Shown: one piece after another, positions 11,496 through 24,090 of the stretch
How the letters are laid out: every line of letters begins with the position of its first letter
Numbering within the stretch: the first letter of the stretch is position 1
Origin: Dissophora ornata
Lineage: Eukaryota; Mortierellomycota; Mortierellomycetes; Mortierellales; Mortierellaceae
Assembly: GCA_025201705.1 (NCBI GenBank)
Contig: MU616592.1
Location: 17,178 to 81,177, forward strand
Direction: 5' to 3'
DNA: 64,000 nt
The notes under the pieces: model-generated
The model's database searches: none
Told to the model about the DNA's origin: nothing
What the model saw: only the letters and a program-made list of their open reading frames with translations
Program-made: the position numbers and the translations under genes

Positions 11496-12893
11496 CTATG
11501 AAGCGTCCTGCACCTCCTTCGCGCTTTGGATCAGTGCCTCCAACTCCTTGCCTTCAACACGTCTCCAATCATGTCGAGGTTGGCCCACAAAGCCCTGCCA
11601 CCATACCAACCCCTCGATACTGTCCGCTGCATACTCTGGCCGCTCTCTTGTTGATTCGTTCAATGAGCCATACCAATCTTTTTCCACATACACCGCCAGC
11701 CGATTGTCTCGCCCAAAAAGGACTAGCGAGCTTGATCTCGTTCCATAGTCGTGGCCAGTCTCAGGCATAGTGACCTTGGGAATAAAGACACGCTCTCGGA
11801 GACCCATTACTACACTATCAGCATTATCCTCCTTGGGGAAAGGTTTCGTGTTGACTCGAAGGAGCGTGAGCATCTCAATAACCAGCCACGCCAACTCCCT
11901 TTTGTCGTCTTTTGAGAGTTCTCCCTCCGCAGCAGGTGAGGATATTTCGGGCAGCGAAGAAGACGACTCGGATGGCGACTGGATCTGGAGTGAGGCATGG
12001 TGTCCGGTGCCGAAGAGACGTATACTGTTGTTGAGTGTCTTCTCCAGAGCTTGCACGCCGACCTCGACCTTCTTCCATGGGCGGGAGAAAGTAGAGTTGC
12101 TCACTCCTACCACAGATCCTGGTAAGATCGTTTGACTATTGGAAGTATTAGCCTCCGGTGACTTTTTGAAAATCGAGAGCTCTGATCCCTCTCGGTTGCC
12201 ACTGACCCACTGTTGATCGCCAGTGTTCTGCAACACCAGTAAGTTTAACCCCTCGAACTCATCCTCCCATCCAATGGCGCGCCTCTTGATCCACTGCTCT
12301 GCTCGGCCATCTGCGACATTGGACTCGGAACTGTCGTGCGCGGCCGCCATCGTAATCAGATACTCGCCACATACTTTACCTCTCGACAGCTTGGGAGGTC
12401 GAACCTGAGCCATATACTCCATTGTCTCCCGATAATTTGTCAGTGCCACTAAATCGCCACTGGTTGTGATCCCGAGCCAAGTCCCGGGCACATCTTTGGT
12501 GGACAAGGCCAACGCGACCTTTTCCTCTCCAGTGGCGGTCGTCTCAGTCTCTTGTATAATATAGTTCGCTGCATTTGAGGGCTGAAGGTCCTGACCCGAG
12601 AGAATTCCCACGTTGCTGATGGACTGCGAGCCGAGAGGATGTTCTGGTCTGGTGGCGCGCTTGAGGATCGAATCCAAGTCCCAGAACTCTGCACGCGAGG
12701 TCTCTCGACCCATGAACTCGTCTCGGTTGCTCGCGAAAGCACTGCGATGCGGAATAGAGAGGGAGGGAGGGAGGGAGGAGCGAACGTTAGGACTTTGTAT
12801 AATAGAACAACACTGGAATGGGATGTGGTAATTAACTCACAATTTGAATCGGGGGTGATTGCTGTCGGGCAGCGTCCAAAGAAGAATGCACAT
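11496..12893 (-). CDS. TANGO2: TANGO2/NRDE-family protein
   Basis: Two exons, 12841-12893 and 11496-12741, join to 432 aa. The start MCILLWTL and the motif ASNRDEFMGRET (NRDE) are the defining N-terminal features of the TANGO2 (Ser/Thr-rich T10, NRDE) family, followed by ILSGQDL, GTWLGITTSGDLVALTNYRE and a C-terminal SSSLVLFGRDN block. The conserved Cys at position 2 is present once the initiator Met is removed, as in Ntn-like hydrolase folds. In animals TANGO2 is linked to Golgi organisation, haem export and lipid/CoA metabolism; the fungal role is not settled. The 3' end is 105 bp from the CENP-T start, so the two probably have separate but tight control regions. Confidence 0.9.
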
Positions 12894-13070
12894 TGCGAAT
12901 GGAGAGTTCGGGAGTGTTTGGAATGAAGAGGATGAAGAGAAAAGACTATGCGGTGAGGATGGTTGTTTAACCGGCATATTTATTCTCCACTTTTCCACAA
13001 GTGGGACGCACAGGCAACGGATGATTCGCGCCGCATGCACAGACAGTTTGTCATTAAGCATTACCAATGC

Positions 13071-14548
13071 TCAGTGCCGACGGATCGGTGCAATGCCTAC
13101 CGACAAATGTCCCACATCAAAGACGCAGTAATTATTGCGAATAAACACATCCCCAAAGATCATCACATCCCCTGGAGTTGCTGTTACAGCGCTGTAGCAC
13201 CATCCCTTCTTGTCCTTGACCGCCTCTCGCACCAAGTCCTTCCTCCTCACGGAAAACTTACTCCCACCCATCGAAAAGTCCAACGTACCCTCCTTATTCG
13301 AACCACAAGGGAGGATCCAGCCCTCCCACGGATCTGATTTCGCTCCAATCGCTTGGTTGATCTTCTTTGCCTGCGCAATCGGAAACACCAACAGCGTCGT
13401 GCCCGTGTCAACGATCGTATCCCCTTGGATCCCTAGATCCATCTTGCCCCCATCCAGCTGGACTCCGTCCACTTTGATCTGCCAGTACTTTCGATGAGTA
13501 ATTGGCAAGAACGTCAGCTCTCCTTCAAATCGACTCGTGTCGATCGATCCAAACATAAATTCGCCATCACCTCCGTTCGCATCTGATGCTGGTCCGTCAC
13601 CATCCCCCAGCCAGACTCCAAATACCGGCGCTGGGATCAAGTCGTGGCTCAAGATGCTACCCAATACCGTATTGCTAATCGGCCCTTTGGCTTTGGTCTC
13701 TGCTTCCTTAGGGTTCTCAAGGACCAGTGCTGATAATGACGGGAACCCCAAACCGAAAACTCCATCGACCACATCGTCCAGAAAACTACTTGATTCTTGA
13801 TCTGCCATCCCAAACAGCTGCTTATCAATTGCGATCTCTGAGAATTCGAGCCTATCAATAGCCAGGTGTCCACTGACAGTCGATCCGTCACCATAAGCAA
13901 TCTTCCAGGGCGTGCTGAGCTCCACCGCAGTTGAGGACTTGGAAGGGTCGAAACGAGAATGTTGCGCACACTTGTTATTATCACGATCACACTTCATGGA
14001 GGGAATCCAAAGATCGGATGATCCAGTGTCCATGTCCAACTTGAACATCTGAGGTGGTGTGCCGATTCCGACAATCCCATAGTACTAAAAGAACGTAAAT
14101 ACATAATCTGATGGTAAGTCGATCACAGTCGTATAGGTTTTTTTCCCTCTTTTTTTTTTTTTCTTTTTTTTTTTTTTACCTCCACCTCGTTCTCGACATC
14201 CGTAACTGGGTGACGACCAAAGTCTCTGGGACTCAGTCGATTATGGTATCCATATTTTTTCAGCGTTTTAAAAGCGTGGGCGCGGGTATTGCGGCGATGA
14301 TGCGTATTCTTGTGGATTGGGATTCTGCAAGTCAACAATAGTAGAGAGAGATTCGACACGCGTGAGAGTGGAGAGAGAAAAAAGGGTGAGCAATCTCGAT
14401 ATGCGACAAGCGAAACGAAGCGTCTGTGCTACATTGGCCACAGTATGCATGTTCTCAAGACGTACTTGAAAGCGCCTGCCTCAGTCACTGCGATGATACA
14501 GCCGGTGGAGACTACCAACACGCTTAGCGCTGTTTTTAAGAGTCGCAT
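13071..14548 (-). CDS. Secreted pepsin-like aspartic protease (peptidase A1)
   Basis: Three exons (14466-14548, 14180-14324, 13071-14084) join to 413 aa. Exon 1 encodes a hydrophobic signal peptide (MRLLKTALSVLVVSTG...). Exon 2 gives a basic propeptide (HRRNTRAHAFKTLKKYG). Exon 3 begins YYGIVGIGTPPQ and carries the first catalytic Asp in DTGSSDLW, the flap YGDGSTVSG, VDGVFGLGF, the second catalytic Asp in DTGTTLLV, and the terminal FGDVFIRNNYCVFDVG. Both active-site triads are intact and the length is normal for rhizopuspepsin/saccharopepsin-type enzymes. The enzyme is expected to be secreted or vacuolar and active at acid pH. The intron before exon 3 carries unusually long A-runs on the coding strand (T-runs at 14150-14178). 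Confidence 0.93.
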
Positions 14549-15441
14549 TGGGTTGAAGAATGGGAGAAGATGTGATGGTATGAGCGGAGTACCGAAGATA
14601 CCCGTTTGAAATGAATGATCGATTGAGTGCGATGGAGAGTTTCGTAGCTGCAGGGGTCAGCTCCTTTGGGTCGTTGAAAGCGCAGCGATAAAAATGTGAT
14701 AGGTGGGTGTAGAACACGTTGCTGATCTGACGTGGATAGGCGACACGTGGTGAGGGTAACCAAAGGAACCGTGTCCTGGGAGGAGTCGTATTATAAAGGA
14801 GAAGTATGGTACGATATGCAGGGTATGATGTGTCTGCCATACACAAGGATGCGGAAGGAAGGATAAAATATGCAGAAAACAGCTCACTGGGGGGAAAGGG
14901 AGACCCCGAAACAAAAACCCTCGCCTTTTGTGCGACGACGAGGGGTCTGCAAAACCCGCGTTCGAGAGGCCTGGTGAATATTCGAATATTGGCTGCAAGG
15001 CCCGACCAGCAACGACCATGTCCACCCACAGTGTTGTTTTATTAATCCGTTCTCATCCTGGGTTCGGTGTCAAATTTTAGACAGTTGTGTGTCTTGCCTG
15101 TCTTGCTCCGAAGCAGACCGTTGTAAATCGAGGAACATGCCGATGTGATTCTGGATGGCGATTCATACTAACATAGGTAAACATTGCACGATGACACGGC
15201 CTTCACAGTCTCTGCTTCTTTCTTTCTTCCGCTTGGGCGTGCACTAGTAGGGATCTCATCTGCGGTAACTACAGGAGCTACATGATATGGTCACCAATCG
15301 AATGTATAAAGGGCTTTTATTTACATAAATAATCGCTGGGTATCTTTTCCAGGTTACAGACAAAAAAAAACCAAGAAATGAGAGCACATCGGTGTGGTTT
15401 TGTCTAAAGGATCCCACGCCTGATCCAGCGCCTTATGGTGA
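14549..15441. other. Intergenic region upstream of the aspartic protease
   Basis: About 890 bp between the protease start and the PAP2 stop, both on the minus strand. It should hold the protease promoter (proximal half) and the PAP2 3' UTR (distal half). Frames that stay open here show no family motif and overlap one another, so I call no gene. Confidence 0.5.
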
Positions 15442-16810
15442 TCAATGCGCCACAGAGTCGTCATGGTTCAATAAGCGAGTGCGAGCCTCCGCCTCCGTGT
15501 AGCGATCCTCGGTGAAGGGTAAACCCTCCTCTTTCACTCTAGGCGAGAACGGACAATCTGATTCCGCACATCCCAGAGAAGGATAATACTGGCGATATGC
15601 AAAGACGGCGAAGACGGATCCGATGAAAGAACCTGCGGTCACATCCTCCCAATGGTGTCTATAGTCTGCGACTCTAGATATCGCAATCAAGGTAGCCAGG
15701 ATTATGGGCGCTAGAACCACGATGGACTTGTAGATATGGCCACGCTCATCAAACAGATGCAGTTTACCGGCCAAGTACATGGACAAGTATCCGAGACCTC
15801 CAAAGGAGAAGGACGAGTGTCCAGAGGGGAAGGACTTAAATCCGTCACGAAGCAGATCTGTCCGGGTGCAGATGCTCGAGTTGGAAAGGAGATTTGGGGG
15901 GTCTGACAGAAGGTGCAATGGTGTTCCAGCGTTAGCGTTGTCGTACAAGGAGAGGCATCGGTCGAGAAAGTCAGGTCTGGGTCTTCCAACAGTGATCTAG
16001 TCCAATGGAGGAAGTCGTCGGTGTCAGTGCTTTATAGCCATTGATGGTCTTTATATTTTTCCGGTTTGGCAAACAAGGAGGGCGTGTACATGTACACAGA
16101 ATTGTTGGTGAGGTAAGCAACAAACTGCACAACACAAAACGAGATGAATATGAACGAGATGCATATGTGCGACATCCCCGCGGGACAACACTGCCACAGC
16201 ATTGATCAACGTCGTTGCCGTGGCAGGGGCAGTCCACGTGTCATACAGTCTCTTTTGGCTCGTCCATGCACAAGGATCACTTGCCCGTCCCCTTTTCCGT
16301 CAAGATGGACAATGCCTGCCCAATTGATCGGCCTATTTATGAGCAAATTGTCCACACGCCTACCTTTATGCTATCCGTGACAATCAGCACCAACGCTTGT
16401 GCCAGAAACAGACCAAGGAAGCCATTGTGCAGGTCCGTGTAGGACTTCCTATAGAACACTGAGATCATAACGATCACTCCCAGTGGCAGCAGGAATGCAA
16501 ACGCCTAATTGACGACAAGATGGTGCAATGGTGTGAATGAGTGGCGTAAGAAGAGAGGGCAGAGAACAGAACAACGTAGTCATTGCAGCTTCCTTTTTAT
16601 TCTTACTCCTAAGTGCCAGTTCGGGATTGTCTCCTGTTTGGCGAAGGGATGCTGAATAGTCGTATCCCTGACCGAGAACTGGCGATGGAATGGCTCAATC
16701 TGGTCAATGAGCGAAAATGCAGCGAGGACGACCACGACCAGACCCCAGTCGTTGCCGTAGGTCTTGCACAGCTCTTTAGTCCGCTCCCGGAGACGGAATG
16801 ACGGGAACAT
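15442..16810 (-). CDS. PAP2-family lipid phosphate phosphatase (DPP1-like)
   Basis: Three exons (16607-16810, 16364-16504, 15442-15996) join to 299 aa. All three PAP2 catalytic motifs are intact: motif 1 KITVGRPRP (KxxxxxxRP, built across the exon 2/3 junction), motif 2 FPSGHSSFSFGG and motif 3 SRVADYRHHWEDVTAG. Several hydrophobic segments (VVVVLAAFSLI, FLLPLGVIVMI, LGLFLAQALVLI, VVLAPIILATLIAI) indicate about six membrane spans. The order of motifs, RPDFLDRC and RDGF(K/R)S..SGHSS match yeast DPP1, which dephosphorylates diacylglycerol pyrophosphate, phosphatidate and lysophosphatidate at vacuole or ER membranes. The intron between exons 2 and 3 (15997-16363, 367 nt) is much longer than its neighbours. 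Confidence 0.92.
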
Positions 16811-18720
16811 GTTTACGAGGAAGAGGGAGGAGGAGTGAAGAAGGGCGTATGAGGAATAAGCGGAAAGAAAGAGATTGTGAGGAGAGGAACGAGAGAGAGG
16901 GATAGACCGTCGAGAGGTGTGGGCGGCAAGGAGTCCGCACGTTAAGCTTTGCGGGAGAAAAGCGCGTGCACCCATTGTTTGTGTTCTGCCTACGGTCCAG
17001 AACAAGTTCGGCCTCGCGTGCGCTGCATTGACAGGACCATTGCCAACGTCCCTATTTTTTCCTGTCAGTCACAGAACGTACACTACCAGCCTGACTCCCC
17101 AACCGCACAACGCATCAGAAATAGATAGAATAAAACCTACTCTTCAACCCTGCGCTCCCTCCATCTTCCCACATGTCTGCAGGGACGTCTTGAGGGATAA
17201 AGCGTCTGCTGAATATTTGAGCTTTCCCGAAAAGCGCTGTTGTCATTTTAAGCACCGTCTCGCTAATTGTGTCTGCTGCCAGAGATCTCGGGTCACAGGT
17301 TTCTCGAGCAGATATCCAATGCTGGCAAAGTAGCTGTGCTTAGGGTAGCAGGTGTAATAGGGAGGCCAAGGAATGACGATCTGAGCTTGTCCATCTTGAA
17401 GGCGACGAGAATGGCCGCAGATACAGATGATGATCCTGGAAGTGAGGCTGGCCGAGAACTCTACCATTCCTCTGAATAGCGGCTTTTAACCATAGCGCTT
17501 CTGGGTAAGAATCACGCGGGCAAAATGCCTCGTAGAGGGGTGAGTATGGGGTCTACAGCCGCGTCCGGGTTGGTTATTGTGCGAGCTGCCTTTCCTCTTC
17601 AAGAAGACTGCGATGATAAGCAAGATACCGAGACACTGGCTGACAGGTCCGAATGACACGATGTATATGACTCCTCACTTCCGCGATTCCTGCCTTGGTT
17701 TCTGAAAGTTAACAGGGTCTCTGGTGTATTTGGTGTATTTGGTGAGGAAGTCTTTACTGGCCCGACAGGAATGTGCATATCGATCTTCTCCATTAAACAC
17801 CCCGACCATCTCCTTCGATCGGCACGCTGCCCCTGTTGAATGCTCGGATGATTCCATGTACAATAAGAAAGTGGTTCATTGATGTGGAAGCCATGCTCGC
17901 TTTTTGCCTGCTCTTCGTTTTTCTCCCTCTATACGTGATGGGGGCCGGTTGGTCTGCATTAGAGGTGATATACATCCTCAGCATCATACTGCAACCCTAT
18001 TTTGATGTAGAGCGATAGTTTGTTCACGTTCATGGACACCACATGAAGGAGAAAGTCGAGCATAAGCGACGAGAGCAGGTCGCTGAGAACAATCACATTT
18101 TACTGCAAGGCCATGGGGATGGTGTTGAGGCAGGCCCGCGCTGGCGAACAACCAACGGCGAATTTAAAACACGACGTTTCACGGTCGATTCGGCTGGCTT
18201 ATCGAGTTTCAGTTGAGGGCAGGGTCAGAGTCAAGAGCCTAAGATGGGTCCTTCGAGTTTGTATGTGTTCCAAGCTGGCTCCGATTGACTCCCACTCAAC
18301 GGCGAACGTGCAACGTATAAGTAGTTTGGTTGAATCTTGTCCCCTGCGAAAATGAGGCTCCCCTTTATCTAGAATTCTAGAAAAGGGACGTTCCATCAGC
18401 ACCAATGTCTCCGGCTTGAAATCTAGACAACGAAGGACCCGCGCTTTGTCCAAACAATATAAAATCGATACATGAATGCGCGCCAAGCGAAGGACTTCCC
18501 AAACCCCAGTCCCCAAGTCTGTATTATAGACAAGCAATCGGTGATTTGCCCTCTTTCATATTTCTCACGGGGGTCTACGACGGAGGATCTCCAGTAAACA
18601 GGAATATGTAAGAGTGTGTGGATTGTCAGTCTCGGGGGGAATCTGAATATTCCTCAAAGTCTTTGGCGCGTCATTTAATGATTAGGCGTCATGGACTTGT
18701 CCACTAACGACGCGCTTCTT
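16811..18720. other. Gene-poor 1.9 kb stretch
   Basis: No family is recognisable on either strand. The longest open frames (16917-17333 +, 18199-18537 -) have no motif and no plausible splice partners. A short tandem echo GGTGTATTT occurs at about 17720-17740. The part next to 16810 presumably carries the PAP2 promoter and CT-rich leader. The rest may be decayed sequence leading into the pseudogene that follows. Confidence 0.45.
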
Positions 18721-20500
18721 TTAACTCACTCTCCTCACGCCTTCCTGCGGGAGCACACGTCCAGTGCCGCGTGTCTCGGCCAGAGGGAACCATATTATTT
18801 GTGGATAGTATTCAAACATCTTGGAAAAATCTCGCTGTTGCAGCCACTCTGGCATATAGTTGAACACGAAATGGCGGATCCGTCGCGCTGTCCGCATCTA
18901 AATGCACAAAAACGACAGTCAAAAGACACCGATTGAACGCAAAAGAACACAAAATCTCGTCCGGCGGCATTACATGTTGGATTTTTTACCCGGGTTGCTG
19001 TAAATGTAGCCATTGACTTGCTGCACAGGAACTACTCCTCCACACGATGGCACTGCCGCCTGTAATACTCTTCTAATGCAGTCGCGATGCTCTTCGTGCT
19101 GCTGTCGGCCATATTGAAAATACAGTTGGCAAGGACAACAGCACCCTGCATTGCGCTCACAGAGCCTAGCATATTCACAAGTGAAGACGCTGCCAATTTT
19201 ACGGCTTGGTTCTGCTTGAGGTATCCATTGCGTCCTCTTTCCTGTTAGAATAAACGGTCTTGACCAGCGGAAGGGAACATCTGGCAATACGAAACATCAA
19301 ACCGCCGTGTTGATAGGAGCAAACATACCTCACCATCACATATCGCATGCTGGTATAGCAGCTTTGTACCTTGTGGCAAGCTATAGCGATTGTGATAAAG
19401 AGTGACACAGAGTTGATTCCCGATAGCATTTTGCATCAAGGAATGAACTTCGTATCTTTGCTACATTAATTATCACCCAGCAGGACTATTTGACCATCGT
19501 ATCAAGTCTTGAACGGCTTTTCTTCAATGAAAACCTATAGCTTACACATAGTACAACCCCAGGGACATGGCAGATCAATTATCTCAACGATCATATCCTC
19601 GTTTGACTCGGGTCTTCATTCCGAATTGTGGAATCGCATCGTCTGCCTTTCAGCTTAATTGGGGGTTTTAGTGTGGCCCAGTATATCTGGTTGTTTGAAA
19701 ACGCTAATGGAATTCCAGAGGTTTTTGTGGAATGGATGCAACGCATGCTTGCCCCCGAGTGGATATCAAATAGAAAGGAGCAGTTAGTCTTCACTTTCGC
19801 CTTTGTCCTATTCTCCGATTACTTTAGAAAAGTGTGCTAAGTCGTCTTAATTGCGGGTGCTTTTCCAGATGCATGGGCTCCGCGAGAGCAACGATGCCTA
19901 CAAAACCAACGGAGAGATTCTTCAAATCTGACTTTGGAAGAACACCTTGCTCGTTCAGGCGCTTGTAATGGCCATGATGCAATTCATTGTACGCAAGATC
20001 AGTCCCCCACAAGAACGTCGACTTCGTGGCGAGTGTCATCAGAACAGAGGATATAAACCTTGCTGTTATATTCTTATGTATGAAGGACTTTTCCCCAAAA
20101 ACTAGTCTTGTGGGCAGGAACTCGATTCTGGAGCAGTTGGCAGAACTTGGGTCTAGCAAATAGCAGGTTGTCATATCCAGCACTACAATTGTTCGTTTCT
20201 CAATTTTGGCATTGCACATGTCCAGGAGTAGCAGAGCAAAGATATCTTTTTGGTCTCTTCAAGCAGACCAAACTGTTATTGTTCAAAGACTGGAAGAATG
20301 CTCGGCTCCATAATCATGGTAGACCCTATCGCGCAACTTGACGATTACATTGCTTCTTCCTACTTAGTAGTCGCGCCTCTGTTGTGCGCTCAAGGATGCT
20401 GTATGGGACATCGATGCTCTCCGGAAGCGTTTCCGACATTTAGACCACCCAAACCATCACCGCAAACAACACAAACGGACAAACATCCTCGGGTCCCAGC
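18721..20500 (-). pseudogene. FAD-dependent monooxygenase pseudogene
   Basis: A decayed copy of the genes at 21299-23414 and 24091-26194, still with their exon order. Recognisable remnants in order: a Rossmann-like GDGLGGL near 20430; IDVPYSILER near 20390; ILPVFEQ and FGLLEETKK near 20260; GYDNLLFARPKFCQLLQ near 20150; LPKSDLKNLSVGFVG near 19920; NNQIYW near 19690; DLPCPWG near 19560; the 11-nt exon ACHK at 19370-19380; the 22-nt exon MFPSAGQ at 19259-19280; SAMQGAVVLANCIFNMAD near 19130; EYYPQIIWFPLAETRGTG near 18800. Disabling changes include stops after KVLHT (about 20065) and after VLVGD, a stop in VEE*F (about 19040), a frameshift before NELHHGHYKRLNEQG, and a donor changed from GT to AC after the 22-nt exon. 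Kept introns show it arose by DNA duplication, not retroposition. Confidence 0.9.
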
Positions 20501-21298
20501 AATGTCATTTGAATTTATTTTTTTGAACGCGTCTGTCGGTAATAAGGAAAAAGTGTATTCAATGAGGGTATAATGAACTGGCGAGAACCAAAATGATGAA
20601 GATTAGATTTCAAAACGGCCAAATGCTCCTTTTTCATGATTTGTTGCTTACTGCCCCATAACAACAACTTGCGGAACTCATAGACAATCCCAAGCCTTGA
20701 GCAACGACAGCTAGACACGCCGACCAATCTACTTACTGCTTTATGCTGTTTAAACATTGCCTATGTGCCTAAAGTCAATTTGACCGTCAAAAAGATGGGG
20801 AGAGGAATTCCGCGGGTATTAGTTTAACATGTTTTGCGGCAATGATGTTAGGATATCATACAAGGCACCGCACATGAACATGTCGTAACTCCTATTGACC
20901 TATACATTCACAAAGACAAAGATCATACCGTTGTCTTTAATACTCTACAAATGCCAACATGATTGTGATCGCCATTTGCAGTGGGAGATGATAGCTTCGC
21001 AAAATCCGACTGGAACGATGTGACCATGGGTACAACAGGCCATTTTCCAGCAACAGCCTTGAAATCGGGCTCTTCGGTGCAACCACACATAACCAGTGTG
21101 CAAGCAGACTCAACAAGTTGAACACAAGACAATCCACCAATGGCTCTGCGTCCCGGTTTAATTGAACACAAAGCACAGCAGCAGCATCAACAAATCAACA
21201 AAACCGCCTCTTCAACAACATTCTTCCGGGAACATTAAAAAATAAGTCTACATTGATTATAACAGTCCACGTGGACTTCCTTCTCTTCGTCTATGCTT
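20501..21298. other. Spacer between FAD pseudogene and FAD gene
   Basis: About 800 bp. A minus-strand frame at 20923-21171 (KWPVVPMVTS...NGDHNHVGI) reads like protein but matches nothing I recognise and has no clear start or partner exon, so it may be a remnant. No motif of the FAD family is visible here. Confidence 0.4.
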
Positions 21299-23414
21299 CT
21301 ATCCTCTGCGAGTCCTTTGTGTCTCCTCACGCTGCACCCCGAAAAATGTCCTTCTGCCTTCCTGGGGTAGCACGGGAATTGTTCCTCTGTTCTCGATCAA
21401 CGGGAGCCATGCAATCTGTGGACGATACTCGAACACATTTGCAAACGCTCGCTCTAGTATCCGATCCGGGGACAGTTTGAGCATCACAAAACGAGAAATT
21501 CGCTCTGACCATGTCTGCGAAGTAAGGAATAAAATGGGATTAAGATCGATCTTGCATACATGTCTGACGAAGATCCCTTTTTTTTTTTTACCTGACCACA
21601 CATTATTTTGGCCGTATATCCACTTCGCTGAAACTGGTCTTCCACACGTTCGAATCGTTGTTGGTGATACTCTTCAAAGGCTGCTTTGATGCTTTGAGAG
21701 CTCCAGTCCGGCATGTTGTGAATACAATTCGTAAGCACTACTGCATCCTGCAATGCATCCGCACCCCCTAAAAAAAAAAAGACGGATAGTCGTGTTTAAA
21801 TATAGCCACAACAAGGTTTGCTAAAAGCAAGTAACAGATGCGACTCTCTCTCCCTCCATGATCCTCAGAGAAATGGAAAGTGGATCTGTGGATCTTACCT
21901 ATGCCGGTTCCTGGGAGCATCTTTATACATAAGACCGAGATGATACAAAACAGAGTCGCCATCAGTACGATAAAGACACGAAAATACGAAAACGGATAGA
22001 GTTGCTGCAACTGCCAAAGCACATTACCTTGTGGCAGGCTGAAGGACATGATAAATGAATGGGAGGAACAAAAAAAGAACGAATTAATATACCTTCCACA
22101 ACACCAACAGCAACATCTAAACATTTTCTGAATTTACCGTCTCCAACTAGAACTGTGCGACCATGGTGCCAAGTCTCGAACAACTTTTCTTCCAGAAACA
22201 CCTTTGAAATCATATCCTTGGGTGTTGCGTCAAAGATCTCGGCCATCTTGCCTCCCCAAGGACATGGAAGGTCATAAAACTCTTTGAGCATGACATCATT
22301 TGTTTCGGGTCCCCACCCTGAACTCCGGAAGTGCAGAGCCTTGGCTTCTTTAAGTGAGAGCTGAATGCTCAATGTCCAGCAGATCTGGTTGTTTGCAACA
22401 CTCGTCACACCCCACTAACATCAAAAAGAAATCCGTAAGTCGATGTATCCTAAATATCTCGGCCTTAAAAATATCAGATTCGGTTTGGTACTTTACACTG
22501 CGTTTGTTCCCACCAAGTACTTGGGAGTAGTGCGAGAAATTGTCCTTCAACTGCTTATACTTCTCTGGTCTCGGAGGACTGGCCACCCCAACCATTGTCA
22601 CGTAGCCGATCGTAAAGTCCTCCATGTCACTCAGGGGCAACATACCAATTTCATCCATCTGTCGATAGAGACTCTGGCGAACACCACTGTAGGCGCCGTC
22701 GGCCCCAATGACTATGCTACCCTCATATGTCGAATTATCAGAACAGAAGACACAAACCCTGCCATCTCTTTCTTCAGTTCGGAGAACCCTTTTTCCCATC
22801 TTGATCTTGTGGGTTGGAATGCGTTTGAGGAGGATATCGTAGAGCTTTGATCTTGCGAAGATCAGGTTGTAATATCCAGTGCTGAATAGAAGTAAAATAA
22901 ACGGTTCATTAGTAACTTTTCAACTGCAGAAAATAAAAATAAAAAATGAAGATCACATTTGGAATTTTACAGGAATGTGCGAACTCTGAAGTCGAGGGTC
23001 CCCAACTCATGCAAGCTTCCATTGTAGAAGCTGATGCCATATAACGGTCGAGAGATTTCTTCAATCTCTTTCAGCATTCCAAGCTGTTCAAAGACTGGGA
23101 GGATATTTGCCCCAAGGGCCATAGCGGAGCCTGCATTTAGTCAAAAACAGTTAAAACAATAATCAGAGCTGGAACGTTGGTGGGACATCCATTTTGTCGC
23201 GTTGTGAGACAAAGACACGGCGAAGCTGAAATAACGCGACCACTGAGTGACAAAAAATCCATTTACCGAGGGGTTGAACTTTTGTTGCGCGTTCGAGGAT
23301 GTTGTAGGGGATATCCATTCGCTCCAGTAGGACACCCAGCAGGAGTCCTCCGAGGCCCCCACCTACTATTAGCACCGTTGGTGAACCTCGTTCTTCAACA
23401 TCATGATTTGACAT
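21299..23414 (-). CDS. FAD-dependent monooxygenase, copy A
   Basis: Multi-exon gene starting MSNHDVEERG. The dinucleotide-binding motif VLIVGGGLGGLLLG (residues about 13-26) is followed by ILERATKVQPLG, ANILPVFEQLGML, the DG motif IGADGAYSGVRQSLY, LPCPWGGKMAEI and the second FAD motif GDACHKMLPGTGIG. That motif is built from an 11-nt exon (22028-22038) and a 22-nt exon (21899-21920). The C-terminal EYRPQIAWLPLIENRG ends the protein. These are the three fingerprints of group A flavin monooxygenases (PF01494), which use NAD(P)H and O2 to hydroxylate or epoxidise small molecules; the substrate is unknown. The frame is open across all exons I can place, so I treat it as intact. It sits tail-to-head with copy B, 676 bp away. 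Confidence 0.85.
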
Positions 23415-24090
23415 TTTTCTTTGTCTTTAAGTCTCTTTTTGTAGTGTAGGGACAAATATTGGTATGCTTTCGAACGATTGCAGGGCTGTAGAACTTTGAG
23501 AATGGAGGTACGAAAGAAATGAAGAGAAAGATGAAGTCATGAACTCGGCATGGGAATGAGTGAATGTCTACAAACCCCCAATGAGGCTCTTCATCAGGCT
23601 CGGAAATTTGAGCTCCATATGATAGTAGTTATGACAACGTATGCGCATTGTTCGCCCTTTTTAATGGTCAACAAAGACGTCCGCACTCTACGGGGGAAGC
23701 TTGTACAACATCGGTCTCAATACGCTGCTTGCATCCAGACACATCTTTTCCCATGCCAAACAAAACAACCCATTGCCTATCGAAATCGAACTTCTTTTCT
23801 TTGTTGTTGTTCGCGCCGCAACAGTAATTTATTAATCGCATACATCGAACGAGGTACACATATTCTTCCCGCATACCAAACGATTTGCAACAAGTCTTGG
23901 CGCAGAAGGTACAAAGAAGCAAAGAAAACAACAACAACGGTAGTGACAATTTCGACACTATATAACATCGAAAGCAACAGCAACGATAACATCAGCACCA
24001 GCACCAGCAGCGCCAATTACAGTACAATAGACTGACAACAACAGTAGCTAGCAACAGAAACTACAGCCAGAAATTAGGCCGCCAACCAAT
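23415..24090. other. Spacer between FAD copies A and B (copy A promoter)
   Basis: About 680 bp. A 161-codon plus-strand frame (23550-24035) is AAC/AGC-repeat-driven (poly-Asn/Thr/Ser) and has no motif, so I do not call it. The region should hold the copy A promoter near 23415 and the copy B 3' UTR near 24090. Confidence 0.5.

Noticed and set aside
16917..17333. 138-codon plus-strand frame upstream of PAP2
   Set aside because: No motif, Cys/Arg/Ser-rich translation without structure, and it overlaps the expected PAP2 promoter and leader.
23550..24035. 161-codon plus-strand frame as a gene
   Set aside because: It is driven by an AAC/AGC-rich stretch (poly-Thr/Ser/Asn), lacks motifs and lies in the promoter of FAD copy A.
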